From contig CALHLC010000021.1 in the NCBI GenBank assembly GCA_938034385.1, positions 1-54,021 on the forward strand: a stretch of 54,021 nucleotides of DNA, read 5' to 3'. Position 1 is the stretch's first letter. Each line of letters opens with the position of its first letter. Shown one piece after another: positions 1 to 7,740 of this stretch. This DNA comes from an uncultured Bacteriovoracaceae bacterium (GTDB lineage: Bacteria > Bdellovibrionota > Bacteriovoracia > Bacteriovoracales > Bacteriovoracaceae). The translations under genes were made by a program, and so were the position numbers. Below the pieces are notes generated by a model that worked only from the letters and a program-made list of their open reading frames with translations, was not told the origin of the DNA and did not search any database.

Positions 1-140
1 GGGTGTATCACTATAATCACTATAGGCCTCATAGTTCATTGAATTACAGGCCACCTGCACCCAAAGCTAAAATTATAAAAATAGAAAAAAGCTATGTTAA
101 ACCGAGTTTGATAGTGGTATGAAATAAGGGGGAAAGGTCA
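1..140 (+). mobile_element. Right end of an IS3-family insertion sequence
   Basis: The window opens inside an insertion sequence. Bases 3-122 encode the carboxyl end of an IS3-type transposase. The stop codon is followed directly by GGGGGAAAGGTCA, ending at 140. Read on the other strand this is TGACCTTTCCCCC, the TGA...CCCC style of terminal repeat common in IS3-family elements, whose OrfB stop codon often lies in or next to the right inverted repeat. Immediately after base 140 an open Cys-rich reading frame begins without a proper start, which fits an insertion into that gene. The left end and most of the element lie outside the window, so the repeat cannot be matched to its partner and the target duplication (perhaps GTG or GTGG from base 141) is not verifiable here. 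Confidence 0.8.
3..122 (+). CDS. IS3-family transposase OrfB, C-terminal fragment
   Basis: Frame 3 is open from the window edge to a TGA at 120-122. Its 39 residues begin VYHYNHYRPHSSLNYRPPAP, the standard end of the IS3/IS150-type DDE integrase core (family pattern YN..RPHSSLGY.PP). The tail is basic. The catalytic DDE residues and the start lie upstream of the window, so this is partial because of the window boundary; whether the full gene is intact cannot be judged. It would catalyse copy-out-paste-in transposition of its own element. The recognition rests on one strong motif. Confidence 0.85.
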   Translation: MYHYNHYRPHSSLNYRPPAPKAKIIKIEKSYVKPSLIVV

Positions 141-1621
141 GTGGTGAGTTGGGAGAAGCATGTTGTGAAGAAGAAAGCGGGACGCAGGTTTGCTCTCAAG
201 TGAATTTAATATGTGGAGAAGGCACTAATGAGTGTGAAGAATGCGGAAGTGCAATCGGACAGTCGTGTTGTAATGATACTAATGGTAATCAAATAGTTAC
301 TAATATCGCAAATACTACTTGCGATGGTGGAGGTAATGTTGCTCCTTGTGGAGGAAGCGGACAATTACCTTGTTGTTCCCAAATTCAACCAGGAGGAAGC
401 TGCATGCAAGCAACCTGTACTCCAGCAGGTCCTCCAGGTTTAGCGGTAATGGATTCAAATGGAACAATTATAACTTCAGGTACAATGAGTATTATTGCTC
501 CTGGATATTTCTCTTCAAAATGTGTTGAGTGTGGAGGTGAAAATCAGATTCCATGTGATTCTGTTAATCCTGAAGATAAAGGATGTGGTGAAGGTTTTGT
601 TTTTAATTCTGAAACAAATCTATGCATAAAGCCAATTATAATAGAAGCTTGTGGTGAATGTGAGCAAGGTGACTTAACTAAGGTATGCTCACTTGATGGT
701 AGTATTACTTGTACACAATTGACTACTCCAAGTGGATTAGTTCCAGGTGTATGGAATAAGTTATATCCTGATCCAATTTTCTATTGCCCACCTAGTTCAG
801 GCAGCTGTGGAAAATGGGGATATACTTTGGCTTGGGATGAAGATTGGATGACAATTGAGAATTGTTCTAGTGATGGAGATATGCAAGTAGATGTAAAGAA
901 GTGTTTAGCAACAGGAGAAAATGGTAGAAGTACGGAAGCTCCCATTTCATTATGTCCAGGGGAACAACCTAGACAAGAAACATTCTGTTGTGATAGTCCA
1001 CCATGTTGTGAGGAAGGAGTTCATTGTGAATGGAATAGATCATCTGGTCCAGAAGAAGATTCTGCTTGCTCTTTTGTTTGTAATACGGAGACATTAACTG
1101 AAACATTGAATTGCCAGGATACGACTTGTAGTAATCATAATACTACGAGAGATAAAACACTTCATTGTGTACCTGAAGGCGGAGGTTGGACAAGTTATAC
1201 TTGTTCCGGATGTATAGGGTCAAATATATGTTGTTTTAATGGGTTGTGTGTAAATGATCCTAATCAATGTTCGAGTCCAATTACATGGAAACATTTTCAA
1301 ACACCGCCTAGTGGATGTAGTTCTACTTATACTCCGCCTTGTGGAGGATATGCAGAGAGTTGTTGTTCGAGTAGTTCGAGGTCAATTTGTAATTCAAATT
1401 TGAGTTGTTCAGGCTCTGGTGGTTGTAATTGTTCAGGAGTGACAATACCATTAACATGTCCTGGGAATACAATAAACGCTGGTACTGTAGTTCAATGCTC
1501 TACCCAGTATGAAACTAACACAGATTCTTGTAGTTATGAACATATACCGGACCATGCATGTATGGGAGGATTTGCTAATAGATGGGAAATATGTGGAGGA
1601 ATATCTTCAGGAAGTAATTAG
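141..1621 (+). pseudogene. Cys-rich secreted-type protein, 5' end lost to IS insertion
   Basis: The frame is open from 128 to the TAG at 1621, but the bases up to 140 belong to the insertion sequence. The only in-frame start codon near the front is a TTG at 149, with no signal peptide behind it. The roughly 490 residues are extremely rich in Cys, Gly, Ser and Asn, with CC pairs and two CGGxxQ(L/I)PC units (about residues 68-75 and 127-134). This composition is typical of disulfide-stabilised surface or secreted proteins, which normally carry a signal peptide. I infer that the native gene was cut by the IS and that this is its 3' part. Transcription from the IS is possible but not visible. No enzymatic domain is recognised. 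Confidence 0.7.
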
Positions 1622-1641
1622 TCTAAAGATAGAGTAAATGA

Positions 1642-1664
1642 ACAAGATGGGTTTTGTCTTTTTT
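1642..1664 (+). terminator. Weak intrinsic terminator after the Cys-rich gene
   Basis: ACAAGA (1642-1647), loop TGGG and TTTTGT (1652-1657) form a 6-bp stem with one G-T pair, followed by CTTTTTTG. The stem is A/T-rich, so strength is doubtful, but the position 20 bases after the stop codon fits. Confidence 0.45.
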
Positions 1665-1716
1665 GAGATTAAATCAACTTTTTTAATAACTTAAAATTTA
1701 AAGATTAAATTTAAAG

Positions 1717-1762
1717 AAGTGTGTAGTTAGAACCAACTTTAATCAGTTCTAACTACTTACTT
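1717..1762 (-). terminator. Long inverted repeat, probable terminator
   Basis: GTAGTTAGAAC (1723-1733) and GTTCTAACTAC (1746-1756) are perfect complements around a 12-base loop. The arms extend through a G-T pair and a T-T mismatch to AAGT/ACTT (1717-1720/1759-1762). It lies between two convergent genes, 22 bases past the stop of the minus-strand protease. On that strand it is followed by a T/A-rich stretch, so it most likely ends the protease transcript. It may work for both strands. Confidence 0.6.
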
Positions 1763-1784
1763 GCAATAAATCATCGAAGGTGGT

Positions 1785-2771
1785 TTATTTATAACTTTTT
1801 ACATAATATTTTTTAGATCTATAGTAAGGTCTTTTTTTCTTTCTAAGTGAATACGTCTTAGCAGCATACTTTTTAGCCTTAGGTCTTTTTTTATAAAATC
1901 GTTTTTGATTTAAAAGTATTTTATCAAAATCTGGAATGATATTTAGTCTAGTTGAATCTTCACCTCTACATTCATTGTCTTCACAAACAAAAGAGACCCT
2001 GCAAGACCTTCCTGGAGCTCTTACATAATCTGTTTCACCTCTTACTAAGATCCCTTCAACCTCTGCTGTTTTATGATTAAAAACTGCTGAGCCTGAATTT
2101 CCACCGTAAGTATCAAGGTTAGCTACAAAATATCCTCTATCATTTGATGGTCGAACAATTGCTCCATCTGCAATTTTAGTAGGTAGTCCAGCTGGGTGAC
2201 CAATTACCAGAAGTTTAGTCCCTGTTTTAAGATTTTTATCTTTATTCATAATAAGTGGAATTCTATTTGTTACTTTTCTCCTGAGTTGAATAACTGCGTA
2301 ATCAACCTCATTAGTATATTCACTCGAGATAATACGGTCACAGTGATAAACATTTTCTTTTAAGGGTGATGTGTTCACACTTCCATCTTTATCAAGCTTA
2401 AAGTCAAAGACGAAGGCAGTTGATTCACACCGTCTTTGATTGGTTACGCAATGACCTGCAGTCATAATTAAATCATCTCCAACTAAAAAGCCTGAACAAT
2501 AAGCTGGGTTCATTTGTTTCGAAAATCTCTCTTCAGGACAGACTCTCATCGAACTCCCAAATGTTTCACTGTTTAGTTTATAATTGTCTCCATCTTGAAC
2601 AATTCCATCACCAATTTTCATTAATGCAACGGTTGATCTTGATAGTTTTCTAAAAAGTGGGTCATTTGATTTCACAACATCAACTCTTCCGTCTTCTCCG
2701 TAAATAACATTTGGGCGTTGAGCAAGAGTATTGAGTGAGAGCATAGTTGAAAGTAAAATTAGTAATTTCAT
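1785..2771 (-). CDS. Secreted trypsin-like serine protease (S1 family)
   Basis: A 328-residue exported protease. An N-terminal signal peptide (about residues 1-18) is followed by a trypsin-fold domain with all three catalytic residues in the expected contexts: His107 in TAGHC, Asp157 in DYAVIQL and Ser226 in YGGNSGSAV. Cys pairs surround the His loop. The last 35 or so residues are unusually Lys/Arg/Tyr-rich and lie outside the protease fold; a surface- or nucleic-acid-binding tail is possible. The ATG is preceded by AGGAG (TTTTAGGAGAAAAC), supporting this start. In a predatory lineage such enzymes are candidates for prey digestion, but that role is inference. It is convergent with the truncated Cys-rich gene and separated by 163 bp from the PAP2 gene upstream, so it probably has its own promoter. 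Confidence 0.9.
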   Translation of the reverse strand: MKLLILLSTMLSLNTLAQRPNVIYGEDGRVDVVKSNDPLFRKLSRSTVALMKIGDGIVQDGDNYKLNSETFGSSMRVCPEERFSKQMNPAYCSGFLVGDDLIMTAGHCVTNQRRCESTAFVFDFKLDKDGSVNTSPLKENVYHCDRIISSEYTNEVDYAVIQLRRKVTNRIPLIMNKDKNLKTGTKLLVIGHPAGLPTKIADGAIVRPSNDRGYFVANLDTYGGNSGSAVFNHKTAEVEGILVRGETDYVRAPGRSCRVSFVCEDNECRGEDSTRLNIIPDFDKILLNQKRFYKKRPKAKKYAAKTYSLRKKKRPYYRSKKYYVKSYK

Positions 2772-2934
2772 ATGTGTTTTCTCCTAAAATGTATTTAGAT
2801 ATCATGCTGAGTTTTATGATCTTTATCAATAACAATTCAAGGTAGTGATCTTATAAATGAACTCATCAACTGAGGGATTTTTGACAATTCTTATATATAG
2901 CAAAATACAAGGTGAGCTTTGATTTTGATGGAAA

Positions 2935-3726
2935 TTAAAAGGAGTAGGTGAGATTTAGGCCCAATTTATTATGTTTTTTTTTTTTTGAAATAATAGGCAT
3001 AAAGAAAAATCTTTTATTTTTTTTAAGCTTTTTAAGAAAGATAGAAGTCACTAATTTTCCTGAATAATACCCTATAGCCGATCCTAAAAGAATGTCTGTT
3101 GGCCAATGAGCATCTACAAAAACTCTATTAAGGGAAACAAGTGTAGCTAGAGTATAAAGGCTGATGCCAAGCCATCGATTATCGTTATTAAGGGTTGCAA
3201 TCACTGTTGCTAATGCCCACGCATTACTAGAATCACCTGAGAACATAGATTTTTGATCATTATCTTTGAATTGCTTAAAGAATGGATCAAATTCGTAAGT
3301 CCCCATATTTCTTCTCGGTCTAGATCGGCCGAAAAAACTTTTAGATAGAGTGACAAGTGAACCAGATAATAAAAGAGCTGTAATTGAAAGCATTCCAGTA
3401 TCAAAGAGTTTTTGGTCTTTAAACAAGTATCCGCCTAGTGCAAATGCTCCGGCAGCATAATAGGTTTTTTGATCTCCAAACTCAATCACGACTTTAGATA
3501 TTTCTTGTAAGAATTTACTATCTTGAGCACTTGTTATGAATTCATGAATTTTTTCATCATTAGCAAAAAACAATAAACTTGCTGTAATTAAGGCAGCACT
3601 TTCCCACTTAAGTGAAGAATAGTTTTCAAGTGAATCATTTACATCTTTATATTCTAAAAAATAGTTTTTAGAATCAGAATAAACCAATCCACTAAAAGTA
3701 ATAAGCAATAGTAATAAGAATTTCAA
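2935..3726 (-). CDS. PAP2-superfamily membrane phosphatase
   Basis: A 263-residue integral membrane protein with a hydrophobic N-terminus and several membrane segments. The three PAP2 signatures can be followed: KSFFGRSRPRR (motif 1, K-x6-RP-like), FSGDSSNAW (motif 2) and LNRVFVDAHWPTD (motif 3, with the nucleophilic His and its Asp). In the usual family motif 2 is PSGH; here the His is replaced by Asp, and motif 3 has Asn where SR is usual. The family hydrolyses lipid phosphates or undecaprenyl diphosphate; activity is uncertain with the changed acid/base residue. The start is TTG without a clear ribosome site. Near the 3' end the gene runs through 13 consecutive A on its own strand (2974-2986), which encodes a Lys run. 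It lies 32 bp behind the SDR gene and may share its transcript. Confidence 0.8.
   Translation of the reverse strand: MKFLLLLLITFSGLVYSDSKNYFLEYKDVNDSLENYSSLKWESAALITASLLFFANDEKIHEFITSAQDSKFLQEISKVVIEFGDQKTYYAAGAFALGGYLFKDQKLFDTGMLSITALLLSGSLVTLSKSFFGRSRPRRNMGTYEFDPFFKQFKDNDQKSMFSGDSSNAWALATVIATLNNDNRWLGISLYTLATLVSLNRVFVDAHWPTDILLGSAIGYYSGKLVTSIFLKKLKKNKRFFFMPIISKKKKHNKLGLNLTYSF
2974..2986. repeat. 13-base T/A homopolymer inside the PAP2 gene
   Basis: Thirteen consecutive T on the plus strand (A on the coding strand) lie about 15 codons before the PAP2 stop. A one-base slip would change or shorten only the basic C-terminal tail. Tracts of this length are prone to slipped-strand errors and also to sequencing error. 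Confidence 0.85.
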
Positions 3727-3758
3727 TAACTAAATTTTAATCGATTTTTGAGTTTGAG

Positions 3759-4541
3759 TTAATGGAAAAAGTTTTTGAATACAGTATTGAATGTTGAGTT
3801 AAACACATTTTCCGGCAAAATTCTCTTAAGCATATATGCAAGATAATTATCAACACCAACTATATAATGTCTTTTTTTAGCAAACATTGCCTTAATAGAT
3901 AGGCTAGCAACTTGTTGAGCTGATTTAGAATGTTTCTTTGCAAAGGCAGTCGGTTTTTGATTTGCATTTTCTGAAAACTCTGTAACAACTCCACCAGGAG
4001 ATACTGTTGTTAAAGATATGTTGGTGTCTTTAAATTCATAATAAAGAGAATCCATCATATGTTTTAAATAGGCCTTACTTCCACTATAGACTGAAAGGTT
4101 CTCTATTGGAAAAATTGCTGCAAGAGAAGCAACATTTAGAATATAAGAACTTTGCTCATGCTCAAGCATGTGAGCACTAAAGAGATAGCTTAGTTGAGTG
4201 GGGATAGTGGAGTTTAGTTTTATAATGTTCTCATGCATTTCCCAGGAAGTATCAAGGAATTTATCTTGGTAGCCAATTCCAGCGTTATTAATTAAAATAT
4301 TAATATGACCAATCTTTAGAGCTTGTTCGAAAACTTCATTAGCAGCATTAGGAGCTAATAAATCCTTCACAATATATTCACATTTAACATTATGCTTTTC
4401 TATAATTTCATTACTTAATTCAATGAGTCTGTTTTCCCTTCTAGCAACAATGATTAGATTATGAGACTTGGCCGCAAGGTCTAAAGCCATCTCTTTTCCT
4501 ATACCGCTTGAAGCTCCTGTAATGAGTGCAAAACTTTTCAT
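3759..4541 (-). CDS. Short-chain dehydrogenase/reductase (SDR)
   Basis: A classical SDR of about 260 residues. The NAD(P)-binding motif TGASSGIG is at the N-terminus, an Arg pair (ARREN) after beta-2 suggests NADP preference, NNAGIG is present, and the catalytic Ser...YxxxK appears as NVASLA...YSGSKAYLK. The best match in my judgement is the fatty-acyl/ketoacyl reductase-like SDR group (DltE/YqjQ type), but the substrate is unknown. I chose the ATG at 4541 over a TTG one codon earlier. It is divergent from the P450 gene with about 110 bp between them, and it leads the PAP2 gene. The pairing with a P450 suggests oxidation or reduction of a lipid or hydrophobic substrate; this is inference. Confidence 0.88.
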   Translation of the reverse strand: MKSFALITGASSGIGKEMALDLAAKSHNLIIVARRENRLIELSNEIIEKHNVKCEYIVKDLLAPNAANEVFEQALKIGHINILINNAGIGYQDKFLDTSWEMHENIIKLNSTIPTQLSYLFSAHMLEHEQSSYILNVASLAAIFPIENLSVYSGSKAYLKHMMDSLYYEFKDTNISLTTVSPGGVVTEFSENANQKPTAFAKKHSKSAQQVASLSIKAMFAKKRHYIVGVDNYLAYMLKRILPENVFNSTFNTVFKNFFH

Positions 4542-4655
4542 CAATTAATTCTACTTATTAATGGCTTAGATTTCTACTTCTATTTCTATTGCTATCAGTC
4601 ATAAATACAAGTGGAGAATTTTTTAAAAATTTTTATAATTAACTAGGAGGTTGTC

Positions 4656-5933
4656 ATGGAATCAATACCTAAAGTTACACATCTAGAAATGTTGGCGCTT
4701 GGAGCTTTGTTAAAGAAGAAAGATTTGCCTATCTATCAGTTAATCCATGATTTATGGGGCGATAGTGTACGAGTTAATTGGCCAGGCCAACATGTTACGT
4801 TCATGTTTAATCAAAAAGATATTCAAGAAGTATTAGTTTCCAAAGCAAATCATTTTCATAAAGAAGATGGTTATAAATATTTACGTGGACTCTTGGGTAA
4901 TGGGCTTTTATTAAGTGAAGATCAAGTCTGGAAAAAGAATCGAAAACTTATGAATAAATCATTTTCAAAGTCTATGATGATGAATTTTTATCGTGATGAA
5001 ATTTGTGAGTTAACCGATCAAGTATTGAATTCATTAAGTTCTGGGGAGTTATATATAGATGACATTTTCTCAGATCTTACTTTAAAAATTATTATAAAGA
5101 TTTTTCTAGGTGTCGAGGTTCCAGATCTAAATATTATAAAAAATGCTATGAATCTTGAGCTAGAGAGATCAGACATTAAGATGAAAAGCTTGTTTGGTAT
5201 TCCTGATTTTTTACCAACAAAGAAAAATTTAAAAACAAATCATGCATTGAGAAAATTTGATCAATTAGTTTTAGGAATATTGGAAGATAAGAAATCTGAT
5301 AATCTATTAACTCAATTTAAATCAGAGCTTATCAATGATGAAATTAGTAAACAGGAAATAGTAGATGAAATAAAAACTCTTCTTCTTGCTGGCCATGAGA
5401 CAACATCAAACTTGTTGACTTGGAGCTTATATCATTTGAGTCAAAACCTGGAAGTTTTAAGTAAGTATAAAGAGGACTTTGATGAAGAGTATCTTGAAGC
5501 GATTTTAAAAGAATCAATGCGCTTAAGTCCTCCTATACCAGTGATAGCCAGGCAATGTATAAAAGATGTTTGTATTGGAAATAAGGAAATTAAATCTGGA
5601 GATAAAATAGCTTTAACTCAATTTGTAACTCATAAAGATAAACGTTATTGGGAAAAGTCTTCACAATTTTATCCTGAGAGGTTTTTGAATATAAAAAAGG
5701 TGAATTCCTCTGGGATTAGATATTTTCCTTTTGGAGCAGGGATGAGAATGTGCATAGGAGATAAATTTGCCATGATGGAGGCAAAAATCATTTTGCAAAC
5801 GTTTTTAACTCAATTTGATTATGAAATTTTAGATTTTATTAATGAGAGTCATCATTTTGTTTTGAAACCTGAAAAAGGATTAAGAGTGAATTTAAAGAAG
5901 CAATCAGAAAGCTTAGTTAAGTTGAGGTTCTAA
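4656..5933 (+). CDS. Cytochrome P450
   Basis: A complete 425-residue soluble bacterial P450. The I-helix oxygen-binding motif is AGHETT (245-250), the ExxR pair is Glu286/Arg289, PERF lies at 340-343, and the haem-ligand loop FPFGAGMRMCIG places the thiolate at Cys366. The family inserts one oxygen atom into an organic substrate using electrons from ferredoxin or flavodoxin partners; no such partner is encoded nearby. The sequence resembles CYP102/CYP4-like fatty-acid hydroxylases more than class I camphor-type enzymes, but the substrate cannot be deduced. The start has an excellent AGGAGG seven bases upstream. Its 3' end overlaps the convergent TetR gene by 21 bp, which makes this regulator a candidate controller. 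Confidence 0.95.
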   Translation: MESIPKVTHLEMLALGALLKKKDLPIYQLIHDLWGDSVRVNWPGQHVTFMFNQKDIQEVLVSKANHFHKEDGYKYLRGLLGNGLLLSEDQVWKKNRKLMNKSFSKSMMMNFYRDEICELTDQVLNSLSSGELYIDDIFSDLTLKIIIKIFLGVEVPDLNIIKNAMNLELERSDIKMKSLFGIPDFLPTKKNLKTNHALRKFDQLVLGILEDKKSDNLLTQFKSELINDEISKQEIVDEIKTLLLAGHETTSNLLTWSLYHLSQNLEVLSKYKEDFDEEYLEAILKESMRLSPPIPVIARQCIKDVCIGNKEIKSGDKIALTQFVTHKDKRYWEKSSQFYPERFLNIKKVNSSGIRYFPFGAGMRMCIGDKFAMMEAKIILQTFLTQFDYEILDFINESHHFVLKPEKGLRVNLKKQSESLVKLRF

Positions 5934-6530
5934 ATAAGATAGAATCGCAATCTTTAGTTCTCTTTGAATAATAGAGTGATCAAATTTAATTTCTTGATAA
6001 AAAATAGAAGAAACAATTGAGTATCTTACCATTTGAATAACTAATAATAACTTCACATCTAAGTCTGGATGTTTAACATGTGGGAAGACATTACTTTTTA
6101 AAATATCAATAAAGATAAGATCAAATTTCTCTATGAGACTTGTATTTTGAAAATCAAAGATAGTAGAAGCAAAAAGTTTAACGATCTTTTTTCTTTTTAA
6201 ATTATGTTTATAAGTAAAATCAATAAACTTATCAATTTTTTCTTCTGGAGAGCAATCAGCGACTGAATGCAAAACATTGGTGAAAAACTTAGCTTCTTGA
6301 TTGATGAACACTTTTAAGACCATTTGGAGAACAGAGTTTTTATTAGGGAAATATTGATAAAGAGAAGAAATATTAACGCCGGCCCTATCTGCGATTTTAT
6401 TGGTTGTAAGAGAATCTAGTTTATCATGCTCTATAAACTCCTCAGTTGCCTGCAAAATAGCATCTACTGTCTCTACAGATCTTCTTTGGGTCGCTATTTT
6501 TTTAGGGTCTAAATCTTCTTTTTTTGCCAT
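5913..6530 (-). CDS. TetR-family transcriptional regulator
   Basis: A 205-residue regulator. The N-terminal 60 residues form the TetR helix-turn-helix: ATQRRSVETVDAILQATEEF, then TTNKIADRAGVNISSLYQYF, matching the family pattern TxxxIAxxAGVSxGxLYxYF. The remainder is an alpha-helical ligand domain without recognisable specificity. TetR proteins usually repress themselves and a neighbour. The candidates are the divergent alpha/beta hydrolase gene 86 bp away and the convergent P450. The last 21 bp overlap the P450 3' end, so transcripts of the two genes are mutually antisense there. Confidence 0.92.
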   Translation of the reverse strand: MAKKEDLDPKKIATQRRSVETVDAILQATEEFIEHDKLDSLTTNKIADRAGVNISSLYQYFPNKNSVLQMVLKVFINQEAKFFTNVLHSVADCSPEEKIDKFIDFTYKHNLKRKKIVKLFASTIFDFQNTSLIEKFDLIFIDILKSNVFPHVKHPDLDVKLLLVIQMVRYSIVSSIFYQEIKFDHSIIQRELKIAILSYLEPQLN

Positions 6531-6542
6531 GAGTTACAAACC

Positions 6543-6577
6543 TGAGTATTCTCAAGTATCCCTTGTTAAAAGTGTAC
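6543..6577. promoter_or_regulatory. Possible TetR operator between divergent genes
   Basis: The 86-bp space between tetR and the hydrolase gene contains TGAG-TATT-CTCA (6543-6554) and an imperfect inverted repeat in which GTATCCCTT faces AAGTGTAC. TetR operators are usually short palindromes at such positions. Both repeats are short and imperfect, so this is only a candidate. Confidence 0.25.
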
Positions 6578-6616
6578 CATTGAGATCAATTTAACTGCAA
6601 TGAGGAAAGAGACAAT

Positions 6617-7726
6617 ATGAAAAAATTTCTGTTTATTTTATGCATTCTATTTAATTCTACGATATCCTATTCTAAGGAGATTAGCTCTATGCGACCAGAT
6701 TGGAAGAGCCACATTATAAAATCTAAAAGTGGATTAACAAATAAGACATATGATCTTGAGCTAATAGAGCTTGAGGGTAATGATGATGCTGATTCAATTC
6801 TTTTACTAATACCTGGTTATTTTCAAAATGCTTATAGTTTTGATTTGATGCCGGAGAAAAATATTTCAGTGATGAGATATTTAGCAAAACATTTAAAAGT
6901 GAAAGTGTTCGTCTTGCATCCAAATGGGATAGGTAAATCTGAGTACATTAAGAAAAGCTTAATTGATGATATTGCAATAGATGATATTGATAGTGCCGTT
7001 AAGTTTTTTAAAAAATTAAATAAGAATTTATATACTATGGGACACTCTAATGGTGCCATTGCTTTACAAGCTTATTTGGGTGGACTTGATAGAAGTGGAC
7101 GAGGAAATATCTTTGATGAAGAAATAGCAGAGAAAAGACAAAAGCAATTTAGTGCAATCGCAATTTCAGCTGGCAATGTTTGTATGACTGATACAAGGAA
7201 TTTAAAAGTTTATGATTTTGCAAAAAATACTGGTCGAAAACTTAAAGGATTAATTAAACATCTTGGTTGGATCAATGGTGAGATTTTAACAAAAATTCTT
7301 TCTCCTACTAAGGTTTTTGGAAAACGATCTATTGCCTATAGTAAGTTATGGCAGTTTTTATATAATCGGAAAAACGTATCTAAAGATGCAATGAAGGCCT
7401 TATTTGATTTAACTATTGAAGGAACTAGTGCCAGGTCTTTAGTTCAGTATATAGAGGCGATTAATTCTGAATGTATTCATTCTAGTGGAGGAGATCCATA
7501 TTATAGAGGGTTATATAATATCGAACTTCCTATTATTCAATTAACTTATGAGGTTGATTCTCTTGCTGATCCAACAGCGACCAAAAGAGATAATTTCTCT
7601 AGATATAGCTCTGAGAATAAAAAGTTTTTTATGTTTCCTAATCAAGGACATGAAGATTTTATGATGAGTGCTATTGAACAAGAGAACTTGAAAGAAGTTG
7701 TTAATTTCTTTGAAAATATTAAATAG
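6617..7726 (+). CDS. Secreted alpha/beta hydrolase (lipase/esterase-like)
   Basis: A 369-residue exported alpha/beta hydrolase. A signal peptide spans residues 1-19. The nucleophile elbow GHSNG places Ser144, and the family triad is completed by a candidate Asp314 (EVDSLADP; Asp318 is the alternative) and His345 (NQGHEDF). The GYFQNAYSFD stretch matches the oxyanion-hole region. Membership of the esterase/lipase superfamily is clear; the substrate is not. The start has a good GAGGAAAGAG site. It lies next to a TetR regulator and close to the P450 and SDR genes, which suggests a lipid-processing neighbourhood. It converges with the following gene with 14 bp between the stop codons. Confidence 0.87.
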   Translation: MKKFLFILCILFNSTISYSKEISSMRPDWKSHIIKSKSGLTNKTYDLELIELEGNDDADSILLLIPGYFQNAYSFDLMPEKNISVMRYLAKHLKVKVFVLHPNGIGKSEYIKKSLIDDIAIDDIDSAVKFFKKLNKNLYTMGHSNGAIALQAYLGGLDRSGRGNIFDEEIAEKRQKQFSAIAISAGNVCMTDTRNLKVYDFAKNTGRKLKGLIKHLGWINGEILTKILSPTKVFGKRSIAYSKLWQFLYNRKNVSKDAMKALFDLTIEGTSARSLVQYIEAINSECIHSSGGDPYYRGLYNIELPIIQLTYEVDSLADPTATKRDNFSRYSSENKKFFMFPNQGHEDFMMSAIEQENLKEVVNFFENIK

Positions 7727-7740
7727 TTTAATTATATCCT

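Noticed and set aside
4634-4639. TATAAT before the P450 gene
   Set aside because: It lies only five bases before the ribosome site, so a transcript from it would lose or barely include the AGGAGG. A more distant promoter is likelier.
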